From Achatina immaculata (lineage: Eukaryota; Mollusca; Gastropoda; Stylommatophora; Achatinidae), in NCBI GenBank assembly GCA_009760885.1, contig CM019713.1, forward strand, positions 23,382,427-23,446,426: DNA of 64,000 nucleotides, given 5' to 3'. The notes below the pieces were generated by a model. That model was not told the origin of the DNA and did no database searches. It saw nothing but the letters and a program-made list of their open reading frames with translations. Positions 1-8,733 of this stretch are shown piece after piece; positions within the stretch are counted from its first letter, which is position 1; each line of letters begins with the position of its first letter. The position numbers and the translations under genes are program-made.

Positions 1-702
1 GTGCCTTAACTTCCGCTGGTTTTATGTATCTGTGCTGTTTTCCAGTGTGTTTATAATTCTGTGCCTTAACTTCAATTTCAATGCAAAAACATCAAAAAGA
101 GAGACAACTACCATGTGGTTATCAACCAGAATAAAAGTAAGCATTATTTACTTATTAAAAGTGTGCACACACACACAAAGTACAGTTACTTTCAGAAACT
201 TGATCATGGCACCTACGCAGCATTTTGGTGAAAAATATGATTTCAGAACTGATGCTGTGAATGACTTGACAAAAAAAACAAAAAACCAAGGAAATGCAAG
301 TCATTAAAGTGACAGTGATGTGCATTCACTGGGTGTGTACCTGAAGAATTTAGCTTGGCTAGTCTCTGTCATGTTCTCACTGAATTAAAAATACTGGACT
401 TTTTATAACTAACAAAGCCTGGAGAGAGAAAATGCTGGCCGAACTAACTAGATGGCACGGACAAAGAACACCAGCACAGTTTATAGTCTGCACTCAGAGC
501 AGGGAGTTGTGGGAAAGCATGATAGCCAACATCAGTCAGCAGGGCAACATATAGATAAACAGACAGACAGACACAGACAATAAAGCTGTTCCTAATTTTG
601 TTTGAAATAGTCTTAACATTTGTTATGACAGCTTTACTGCCCATGCACGCACACACCCACACATACACTAAACAACAGAAACTGTCGATGTACAAGACTT
701 AC
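1..702. other. Sequence downstream of MRPL10 exon 2, no exon seen
   Basis: On the minus strand this should be intron 2 of the MRPL10 gene. It follows a strong splice donor (GTAAGT at 702-697). I looked for the next uL10m exon, which should resemble the middle of the L10 domain, and found no convincing match, so exon 3 probably lies beyond the left edge. A short CA run is at 163-177. Small open frames on either strand show no recognisable motif. Confidence 0.5.
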
Positions 703-878
703 TTTGCCAGGTCATTTCTTGCAAACATAAGATTCATTCCTGCAGTAACAATCTTTGTCCTCACATTAAAACTCTCCCGTGATGTCATAGGAAGATTATG
801 ACATATAACCACCATTGAGTTCTCGTTGAACATTTTGATTGCTTGGTTAAGACGGAATTCAATATAACCCTTCACTAG
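703..878 (-). CDS. MRPL10: MRPL10 (uL10m) exon 2, partial gene
   Basis: The exon encodes 58 full codons plus two bases. An acceptor AG at 880-879 follows a T-rich stretch, and a strong donor GTAAGT starts at 702. The translation includes IKMFNENSMVVICHN and RTKIVTAGMNLMFARNDLA. This follows the start of the L10 domain in animal mitochondrial L10, where human has an equivalent stretch around FQDNRMIAVCQN. The exon begins in phase 0, matching the phase 0 end of exon 1 at 7949, so the two join in frame as ...KTNE|LVKGYIEF.... The product is a large-subunit mitoribosomal protein at the base of the L7/L12 stalk. Together the exons give 129 residues, about half the usual length of roughly 250-260. 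Identification is from remembered family features, not from a search. Confidence 0.68.
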
Positions 879-1039
879 CTGGATCAGAGTGGAAAATAAT
901 AATGCATATATTCTGTGTCTAAAAAACTGTTTATGTTGAAGAAATATGAGACGAATAACATAGAATCAAGATTTATTCCAACAAAACATGAAGAAAAAAA
1001 ACCAGTTCAATAAACTGGCAAAATACAAAACTATTACAA

Positions 1040-1312
1040 AGTACACAGGAAACTCTCTACCGTAGAGAGCGGAACAACAACACAACTCCTTCAGATCATC
1101 AGAGGAAGTAACCCCCCCCCCCCCCCCCCCAGACAAGTGTTTCGGCCCTATTAAACTCCTGACACTCTAAGAGGGGTGGGCCCCTCTGGGTCATGACTCC
1201 CAGAGGTCTTGTGAGTTGTTGCTTTTTTTTGGTCCTGGGATTGAACCCGTGATATTCCAGTTGGCACTGCACTTTGAAGTGCATCTTTAGCGATTTAGCT
1301 AAGGTGAACTGG
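1040..1312 (-). mobile_element. tRNA-related SINE-like element with poly-C tract
   Basis: On the minus strand the 5' part (1312-1236) resembles a tRNA-derived head, with a box A-like stretch TTAGCTAAATCGCTAAAG and a good box B-like GGGTTCAATCCCAGG (1250-1236). A roughly 160-bp core follows (1205-1044), including GGGAGTCATGACCC and a run of about 19 G (C on the plus strand, 1113-1131). The core recurs in opposite orientation at 26806-26965. The head is not shared with that copy, so either the head was exchanged or the core is a separate module. It lies in MRPL10 intron 1. Confidence 0.55.
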
Positions 1313-1345
1313 TATTGGTTGTGATGAACGAAATTATTTATGTTC

Positions 1346-2023
1346 TCAATGCTTGTTTTGCATTCTCCACAGCCAGCATGAGGCCTTTTCTGCTGTTTCT
1401 GAAAAGATTTTCAATGCCCTTGCTCTTGCTTGTCCCTTTATGCCTGGCTGGTTACATAGGTCGTATGCTGATGTTGCTATGAATCCTCTCGCTCCCACTT
1501 CTACAGCTATCACTTTTGCCCTGACTCCTGCCCCCTGCCTCAGTTGCTTGGCCAGATCATTGCACTTCTCACATTTGAATAGATGCTGCTCCTCTACTCT
1601 TGTTTCATACGGAACCATAAGTTCGATCATTATTAATTCCTGTTTTGTTATGGAGTACACTACAATGTCCGGTTGCATTCCTGTGTTCTTAATGGCAGTT
1701 GGGTATTCTCTTCTTCCTGGTAGGTCCGCTACCACATCCCAGTCATTTCCGCCATCTAGCAGTGATGGTAAGGGAATGTCCTTGATTTCAATATTTGATG
1801 TCGTACCAGAATCTATGAAGTATTTAGGTGGGACCTGAACTCTTTTGCTGTTATTTGCTTTATCTTTTGCCCGGTCTACAATGGCTACTAGTTCCTGCAG
1901 CACTCTGTTGTGTCGCCAGGTGTAGCATCCTTGACCTAATGATACTCTGCATGCTGACAGCACATGTTCCAATATTTGCCTTTTGTTGCAGAGAGGGCAC
2001 TTTGTGTCTTCTGATAACCCCAT
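1346..2023 (-). pseudogene. LINE C-terminal segment: CCHC knuckle and restriction-like endonuclease
   Basis: This open segment of 225 codons starts just after the internal tandem array. Residues 9-25 form a CX2CX7HX4C knuckle (CPLCNKRQILEHVLSAC). Residues 118-140 carry the PD...E core of the R2-type restriction-like endonuclease: PDIVVYS, then IELMVPYE. The family motif is PD(X)n(E)xTxPWE, with Y replacing W here. Downstream VIAVEVGARGF is also typical. The domain nicks target DNA for target-primed reverse transcription. This is the best-preserved part of the element, but the upstream part of the ORF is broken. Confidence 0.7.
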
Positions 2024-2107
2024 TTGTATAAGATGGCACCTGTAGGCAGAAGGTCATAAGTAGCTCTGATGATGAAGCTGAGCCTGCCATTTTCCAGATG
2101 CCATTCC

Positions 2108-2407
2108 ATGTTAGTGATCTCTGCAGGACTTCCTCCCATGTTAGTGATCTCTGCAGGACTTCCTCCCATGTTAGTGATCTCTGCAGGACTTCCTCCCATG
2201 TTAGTGATCTCTGCAGGACTTCCTCCCATGTTAGTGATCTCTGCAGGACTTCCTCCCATGTTAGTGATCTCTGCAGGACTTCCTCCCATGTTAGTGATCT
2301 CTGCAGGACTTCCTCCCATGTTAGTGATCTCTGCAGGACTTCCTCCCATGTTAGTGATCTCTGCAGGACTTCCTCCCATGTTAGTGATCTCTGCAGGACT
2401 TCCTCCT
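2108..2407 (-). repeat. 30-bp minisatellite, 10 copies, inside LINE ORF
   Basis: Ten essentially identical 30-bp units lie end to end. Read on the minus strand in the LINE frame, each unit encodes ten residues containing QRSLTWEEVL. The last copy runs into the family-like continuation LTWNGIW. The unit length is a multiple of three, so the array does not break the frame. It looks like a local tandem duplication of an existing coding segment. Confidence 0.95.
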
Positions 2408-2774
2408 GGACCCGCTTATCATCCTCTGAATTCCTTACTTCGCTGATGATCATATCCCTTCTTTCTTTACAGGAGGCCTTTGACCACCATTTGATTTCAC
2501 CATGGCCAAATCCCCTTCTGTTGGTCTGGGTGTATCCTATTACTTCTTTCAGCTCCTGTGTTTCCCTGACTGTGGTCATTTCCTCACTTACTTTCCATTT
2601 TTGTCCAGTTTTAAGTGTTGGCTGCACTTCTCGTACTACTAGATCTGTAGATTCTTGTAGCTTCATTGCAAGCCTTATCTTTCCTACCTTGTATTCTTCA
2701 ACCACAGATCTGAATGGCAGCTGCAGTTTGCTATTCTTGCAGTACAGTGCAACATCAGTTAATACTGGTGGCAC
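2408..2774 (-). pseudogene. LINE RT thumb/connection segment
   Basis: The open frame upstream of the 30-bp array includes TDVALYCKNSKLQLPFRSV and GQKWKVSEEMTTVRETQEL, followed by a GFGHGEIKWWSK segment. I recognise this pattern from RLE-type LINE proteins of invertebrates and fish. It directly continues into the repeat-coded region and belongs to the same decayed ORF as the endonuclease. Confidence 0.6.
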
Positions 2775-2942
2775 GCCCAGCCACTTTCTTACGGATTTAT
2801 TTATCTTTCTTTCGACTGCCTCTACTGTGCTGGTACTTACTTTGTAAATGAGTAGTGGTCACATCAATTTTGGAATCAGCATGAACTGGAGGCACCATAT
2901 TTTGAATTTCCCCAGTAGCCTGCTTTTGTCTATGATGTTCAG

Positions 2943-3434
2943 TCAATTCTGTGCCATTTCTATGACTTGTCTTTCATGGAAGCATAATATACTCTGCCAA
3001 GGCTCTTCACTGGTTGTTATTACTGTTGTGTCATCCATGAACGCTTTTAGTGGTGGTATCTGACATCCATTTCTGAACCTTGGGCCTTCTGCTGTTTCTT
3101 CTGCTGCTCTCAAGGTTACTTGCATGGCTAGTATGAATAGTATGGGAGATATTGTACAGCCCATTGCAATTCCTACCTGGAGCTCAGTCCATCTTGTAAT
3201 ATATCCTGATGTTCCAAATCTCATGAGGAACCCTGTGAACTACATCTTCAGCATCTTCGTGATTTCTTTTGGCACATGATACATGTCTAGTGCTAGCCAT
3301 ATCATCTGGTGTGGTACTGAGCCATACGCATTGGCTAGGTCACGCCATGAGGAACCTGGAATTCCTCCCTTCTGCACGGATGTATCAACGTAACTATTAT
3401 CTTGGAGGTATGTTGTTAGTCTCCTTGCCACCAC
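2943..3434 (-). pseudogene. LINE reverse transcriptase palm fragments
   Basis: Two minus-strand segments in different frames hold RT motifs. 3434-3240 has VQKGGIPG followed by DLANAYGSVPHQMIWLAL (motif A region). 3224-2943 has GIAMGCTISPILF (motif B) and AFMDDTTVITTSEE (motif C with the catalytic DD intact). A frameshift separates them near 3230. Part of the linker after the GGIPG motif seems to be missing (GIPGSSW runs straight into DLAN), so this copy has an internal deletion. Confidence 0.7.
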
Positions 3435-3737
3435 GGAGAAGAATATCTACCTTCTACATTCAAAAGTGAGATTGGTCTGAAATGGTTGATTTCAGTGGAA
3501 TTCTGCTCCTTTGGGATGTATACTCCATTAGCCTTTTTCCATTCTTTACTTATGAGTTCCTTGGTCCATGCTGTTCATAGGAGTTTATGGAGCATCTTTA
3601 GTACTTCGGGGCATCTTTAGTATGTAAGAGACGACATTTGGGCCTGGTGCTGACTTGCCTTTAGCTTATATTATGACACTCTCTACTTCTTGTACGGTTG
3701 GTGGGCTGCATTTGAATTTGCTGCCTGGCGCACAGGG

Positions 3738-4436
3738 TCACATTAGACCTTTCATCTGCTCAAGAGGTGTATGCTGGTTTTTATCAGAGTATGTCTTGTT
3801 CAGGTGTTCCTCGAGCACCTCCTTACCTGCTTTCAGCGTACCTGATTTTGGCTTGGCAAATCCGAAGGGATCCCTGTAGAGCTTCTCTCTCGCATATCTG
3901 GTTTCCCTCTTCCTTTTACATAGTCTTTCAGCTCTGCAAAGGGCAGTGTGCTGGGATTTTAGATGCTGCCAAACCTGTCTTAGTCCTTCTTTTTCCAACT
4001 CATGTGCCTTCTTGAACATTTTCCAGGCATGGTTCTTCTGCTGTCTTATTGCTTCTATTTTCCTCTGTCTTCTGGACTTTCTTGGTGTTACTTTTTCTCT
4101 TTTTGCTTGTTTGGTTCCAAACTCTTTGTGGCAGTGAAGATATGTGATGTTACCAAATGCTTCCAGTTTTTTCTCAAGGTTTTTCCCTCTCAGCTGTTTG
4201 TCCAATTCTTTGCGTAGTCCTTTGTCCAGGTTTTCCCATATGCTTTCTGCACTTGCTGGTGGGAAGTTAATCTTGTCTCTGGTCTCGTCAGAGGACTGCG
4301 TTGCCTCCCTGCTGCCTGACTCAACCTGAATATTCTCTGTACTGTGGTTTATATCCTGACAGAGATCTTCTAATGTCTTTTCTGAGACTGGCGTCACAGT
4401 GCACTGTTGAGTATTGGGCAGCAAGGAACACCACAT
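3738..4436 (-). pseudogene. LINE N-terminal basic region
   Basis: An open stretch of 232 codons. It contains INFPPASAESIWENLDKGL, a lysine/arginine-rich helix region (PRKSRRQRKIEAIRQQK), and YRDPFGFAKPKSGTLKAGKE just before the RT. This layout precedes the RT in RLE-type LINE proteins. It ends with a stop at the MKGLM position; the reading resumes in another frame toward the RT fingers. Confidence 0.55.
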
Positions 4437-5240
4437 CCCTTCTTCGTTCTGTGTATCTTCATGCCATGTTGAATATTAAATTTCCTGCCACAGGCGCATA
4501 GATACTCCATCCGCTGTTCTCAACTCGAATTAACTGGGCCGGGCATGGTCATTTCCATATAGTCACCTGTGGATCCATTATTCTCCCCCCTTTTCGGTGA
4601 ATCCTGAGGAGCATTTCTTCTTTTTTGGACTTTGTAGCGATAGTATGATGGCTGACAGGGTTGCTGGCCCGGTTCAGGGACGCTTTCCCAGTGAGGATTC
4701 TGGTCTTTCCCAGTGTCAATCGGTCTTTCCCGAAGACACTGTCCATCTACATCTTTTAATGTTTAACAAAGAGACAAATGCCTCCAGCATGCCTTGTGGT
4801 ATCTTACATGGAAGAAGCATTCTCCTCACTTATGACCTGCAGCCTGGATCTGCTCTGTTGTAAGTGCTCAATCTCAGCTTCAGAAATTCTCTGCCAGGTT
4901 GTTATCATGTGGCCTCTCTTTCCCCAGCATCGCCTGGCTGTTGCAGCACTAGTGTTACACTTTTCTTTTTCTCAGTACACGGTGCCTATGTTACATTACT
5001 GGAGGGTGAAGTTGCTGCTTAGTTTGGTGGTCTGTGGTGCATAATTGACATGCTTATGTCAGGGCTGTTGAACCACAGATGACCAAGATCTTATCTACCT
5101 CTCCGCTGGTACACGCAGAAACAGGCCTTAAGGCTCTCCCCATTCAACAGGCCGGTATGCTTCAACATCCTGAACTCATCAATGGCAAAGAACATCTGCT
5201 CACAGTTCCAGGGAGACAGAGCAAGAACATGTTATGATAT

Positions 5241-5595
5241 CTGTTACATGCTGACTTTCTTACTTCAGTATCTAAAATATTTGTTACATGCTGACTTTCT
5301 TACTTCAAGATCTAAAATATTTGTTACATGCTGACTTTCTTACTTCAGGATCTAAAATATTTGTTACATGCTGACTTTCTTACCTCAAGATCTAAAATAT
5401 TTGTTACATGCTGACTTTCTTACTTCAAAATCTAAAATATTTGTTACATTCTGACTTTCTTACCTCAAGATCTAAAATATTTGTTACATGCTGACTTTCT
5501 TACTTCAAAATCTAAAATATTTGTTACATTCTGACTTTCTTACCTCAAGATCTAAAATATTTGTTACATTCTGACTTTCTTACCTCAAGATCTAA
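5241..5595. repeat. 40-bp minisatellite, about 9 copies
   Basis: Tandem units of 40 bp, each containing GCTGACTTTCTTAC and ATCTAAAATAT, with few point differences (CATG/CATT, TTCA/CTCA). The array lies between the RLE LINE and the next LINE remnant, inside MRPL10 intron 1. Confidence 0.95.
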
Positions 5596-5649
5596 GTTAA
5601 CAAAGATCCTATCTTTATATATAATTTTTTTAAAAATTCTCAGCAATAC

Positions 5650-7012
5650 TAGAAATAAGTTCTGGGATTCACCACAAAGAACGTTTAATAACTACAAAAA
5701 CTACTGCCAACTACAAAGAATGTTTAATAACATTTGGAAAGAAAAGGTCCCTTCTAAATGGAAAAAGAGAATCATTGTTAAAATACCCAAAAAAGGCAAC
5801 CTCAGTGACTGCAATAACTGGAGGGGGTGTAACCATACTATCAATTGTGTCAGAGGTGTTGTGTAAAGTGATTCTGAATAGAATTAAGGATGTAGTGCAT
5901 ACTGCAATGAGAGAAGAACAGGCAGGATTTCGAAAAAGGAGAAGCTGTCTTGATCAGATCTTTACTCTAAGAATAATACTTGAAGAACATATTGAAAAGC
6001 AGAAACCATTAATCCTGAACTTCATAGACTTTAAACAATGGATATGTTTGTGCAGTCAAGACAGAAGAAGGAATGAGCGAATGGTTTCTGATTGAAACAG
6101 GCATGAAACAAGGATGTATATTATCTCCATTGCTTTTAGGAATTGCCATAGACTTTATAATGAAAAGATGCTGTACAGGTAAAACCAGCACTGACTGGGA
6201 ACATGGGGCCCAAATAGAAGATCTTTTTTGCAGATGACATAACTCTTATCAGTGACAATGCAAAATCGATGCAGGAAAAAAACAGATCCCTGTCTTCCTT
6301 GGCTAGCAAAATAGGTCTTGAAATTAACAAAGACAAAACAAAAAAATAATGAAACTTCTCATTAATCAAGAAGGAAAAATATACGTATAAGGAACAGTTG
6401 ATGAAATGAACCAATCTGCATACCTTCACAGACCAGGATGGTGACACGAGGAAGGAAGTTAGAATTAGAATTGCAAAAGCAGCATTGTCCTTCAAAAATC
6501 TTGAGAACATATGGAATCTGAAAGTTATAATCACAAAAACCAAGTTAAGATTATTCAATTCAAATGTGATACCCACCCTCATTTATGCATGTGAAAGCTG
6601 GAATTCAATAAAGAAATAGACAAGAAATGAGACTTTTTTGAAAACAAACGCTTAAGGAAAATACTTGGTATAAAGTGGAACGAATTCAAGAACAACACAG
6701 AGATAAGACAAATCAGCAAACAACAACTTGTCTCATGGGTGATCAGAAAAAGAAGATGGACATAGTAAAGCCATGTGATGAGAAGAAACAATATGAGAAT
6801 ACCAAAACAAGCTATCAAGTGGAGCACAACAGGCCGAATAAAAAGAAGTCAACCGCATGAAACTCTAAAGAGGACATTGTTAAGAAAAGCCAGTTTAGTG
6901 GACATAACATCCCTTGATGAAGTTGCAAGATTTGCCCAGAACAGGAAAACTTGGCAAACAACTATGGGAGCCCTATGTGACATTTAATGGCACGGGAAGG
7001 ATGTAAGATTCA
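5650..7012 (+). pseudogene. Non-LTR retrotransposon remnant (RT and C-terminal region)
   Basis: Broken plus-strand frames carry, in order: WKKRIIVKIPKKGNLSDCNN; REEQAGFRKRRSCLDQIFTL; NFIDFK (motif A, followed by a deletion); MKQGCILSPLLLGIAIDF (motif B, 6104-6157); FFADDITLISDN (motif C, near 6222-6257); and the C-terminal module with IRIAKAALSFKNLENIW and IPTLIYACESWN. The 3' end near 7005 ends in GGCACGGGAAGGATGTAAG. The same 3' end occurs in opposite orientation at 8716-8530. Many stops and frameshifts are present. Clade uncertain. Confidence 0.72.
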
Positions 7013-7054
7013 CCACAAAACATAACATGCAAAAATAATGTTTCATTATTTATT

Positions 7055-7368
7055 AGCCAACAGTCAGTCAGTCATTTGCATGCCCCTTGCGGAACTTTGC
7101 CTCCCAAACAGCACTCCTGTAGGCCTCTCGGTTGTAAGCAAGATACCCTGTTGATGATGCATCCATTTGCAGATTATCAATGATGTCTTGCAGCCATCTT
7201 CGCCTTGGTCTTCCTCTTTCTTTTTCCCATTATGTACCATTCCAAGATGGTCTTCTCTAAATTCTCATGACGTTTAATGTGTCCAAAATATTTAAGTTTT
7301 CTCTGTTTAATTCTCTTTACTAGCCAGCCTTCTTCAATATTAAGTTCTTGTAGTATCAGGCAACATTA
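7055..7368 (-). mobile_element. RTE-like LINE 3' fragment (same family as 60-64 kb)
   Basis: On the minus strand this is the last part of the ORF plus 3' end of the RTE-like family found more completely at 60055-63806. It contains the region encoding the RGRPRRRWLQDIIDNLQM-like segment and ends at the CAGTCAGTCAGTCATTTGCA motif. Matching fragments are at 27020-27425 (+), 31583-31815 (-) and 62062-62606 (-). It is heavily 5'-truncated, as is usual for target-primed reverse transcription. Confidence 0.75.
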
Positions 7369-7948
7369 GATTTTTATATGAAGAAGTGGAAGACAACACA
7401 CAAACAGAGAGTTTTATGATGAAAGGAAAAAAAATACAACTATAATACAGTCCAATGATTTCATCAAAATGTCTTCTTCAAAAGCTGTTACTAAAATTAG
7501 TATTTCTTTTCAAGAAATAAATCTAGTCTTCCTGGAAATGTGATCCAGTATTTTCATAGGTGAGGCTGTGATGATCTTGCAGTACTGTATCAGTTGGAGT
7601 GCAGTTTACTGTGACTTGTTTGAAGTCTTTGAGTGGACTTAGGTAGCAGTGTATCTGTAGACTCTATCATCAAAAGGACCATGTCAAACCCTCATGCATG
7701 TATACTGAGTGTAGCAGTCTAATACTGGGATCATCATAAAGAGGTAGGATAGTCTCAACAACAGTTCTGCTGATCTGGTAATTGGAACCAACAGTTTTAG
7801 CCTTTTGACTCAACTTGAAGCGGATTCAAGGACTTCTGACTTGAAAGTGGTGATTAGACTTAAAAGTTGCTACCAAGGATTTGAACGGAAAACTGAATAG
7901 CAGTATAAAGTCTACAAGAAACGAAGATGGCATGAATTTATAAACTAC
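7369..7948. other. MRPL10 intron sequence without recognised feature
   Basis: About 580 bp of AT-rich sequence between the RTE fragment and exon 1. I see no tandem array and no coding motif on either strand. Confidence 0.5.
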
Positions 7949-8161
7949 CTCGTTAGTTTTTGCCTCTTCTTTCTTCTTCTCTTCGTCATAGCACCGCTGA
8001 GGCAGAGGGCGAAGGTCAGGTGGAAATATAGGAACAGAAACTGCGTTTAATATTCTCCTCTCTGTGCTTGGAATTCTTGGCCTCTGGATGTTTACTTGTC
8101 TGCCACACAGCCCACTAGACGTTGAAAAATGGCGTAAAGCTAGCCTATATGATGTTGCCAT
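7949..8161 (-). CDS. MRPL10: MRPL10 (uL10m) exon 1: mitochondrial presequence and N-terminus
   Basis: The start codon at 8161-8159 sits in a strong Kozak context (GACCATGG). The exon encodes 71 residues. It opens with MATSYRLALRHFSTSS, an Arg/Ser-rich amphipathic presequence expected to target the mitochondrial matrix. RQVNIQRPRIPSTERR follows, like the conserved N-terminal segment of animal mitochondrial L10 (a KINIQKPR...YERAR-type motif, from memory). The last codon GAG is followed by GTAGTT, a good donor, giving a phase 0 junction with exon 2 (878-703). An upstream in-frame ATG exists but has weaker context. No internal stop is present, so the exon looks functional. Family placement is by motif and splice-phase agreement. 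Confidence 0.7.
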
Positions 8162-8352
8162 GGTCACTTTGCTGATTGCAGCGACTTTCCAGCACTGCTG
8201 TTCTCTCAAGCACAAAATAAACTTTAACAAATCAAACTCACAGAATAAGTGACTACTATAAACATTTAATTTACAAAAAAATGTCTAAAATAGCCGTTCA
8301 ATACGCTATCCTGAAGTAACTGAGAGGTCAATGAAACACAATCCGCAAGGCC

Positions 8353-8363
8353 GCCGCCATGTT
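8353..8363 (-). promoter_or_regulatory. YY1/Pho-like motif upstream of MRPL10
   Basis: The minus strand reads AACATGGCGGC, an exact match to the AANATGGCGGC consensus known for YY1. That site is enriched near transcription starts of ribosomal and mitochondrial genes in animals. It lies about 190 bp upstream of the MRPL10 start codon and in the same orientation as the gene. Function here is inferred. Confidence 0.45.
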
Positions 8364-8529
8364 TGAGCACATGTGGAGCTAGAAACTTTTAGCCAGTCGA
8401 AATATCGTATAAAGTAACCCTGTTAGTGAAACAAAATGACAAAACTAGAAACTACATTGCTTTGTAACTGATAACAATTTTAAATTAAGAATAGTCGAGC
8501 TACATCTAAAATAAAATCCTTCAGTGACA

Positions 8530-8716
8530 TGTCTTATATCTTTCCCGTGCCGTTAAACATCACATAGGGCTCGCAAAGTAGTTAGCCAATTTTTCCTGTC
8601 TTCGGCGAGTCTTTCAACCTCATCAAAGGATTTTATGCCTGTTAATTTGGCCTCTCTTAATAATGTCCTCTTCAGAGTTTCACGTGGTCTGCCTCTTTTT
8701 CTTCGGCCTGTTAGTG
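8530..8716 (-). mobile_element. LINE 3' fragment (same family as 5650-7012)
   Basis: The reverse complement closely follows 6830-7010, including the GAAACTCTGAAGAGGACATT region and the terminal GGCACGGGAAAGATATAAG. It is a short 5'-truncated insertion directly abutting the (ATG)n tail of the next LINE. Confidence 0.75.
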
Positions 8717-8733
8717 ACATATAATATATTTAA

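Larger units (their letters stand above)
1346..4900 (-). mobile_element. Decayed RLE-type non-LTR retrotransposon (R2/NeSL/Hero-like)
   Basis: Several minus-strand reading segments line up in the order expected for a single-ORF LINE with a C-terminal restriction-like endonuclease. They are an N-terminal basic region (4436-3738), reverse transcriptase fingers/palm (about 3700-2943), thumb and connecting region (2774-2408), an internal 30-bp array (2407-2108), a CCHC knuckle and the endonuclease (2023-1346). Stops and frameshifts separate the segments, so it is inactive. The RT box FMDD is preserved. The 5' end is unclear; the upstream stretch to about 5200 may belong to it. It sits antisense to nothing else and in the same direction as the host gene MRPL10. 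Clade assignment within the R2-like group is not possible by eye. Confidence 0.72.
879..7948 (-). other. MRPL10: MRPL10 intron 1, about 7.1 kb, packed with mobile elements
   Basis: The intron is bounded by donor GTAG at 7948-7945 (exon end GAG|GTAGTT) and acceptor CAG ending at 879. It contains, from right to left on the map: non-repetitive sequence (7369-7948), an RTE 3' fragment, a plus-strand LINE remnant, a 40-bp minisatellite, a large minus-strand RLE-type LINE remnant and a SINE-like element. An additional exon between the two recognised ones is not needed, because the phases match and the protein aligns without an obvious gap. Confidence 0.55.
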
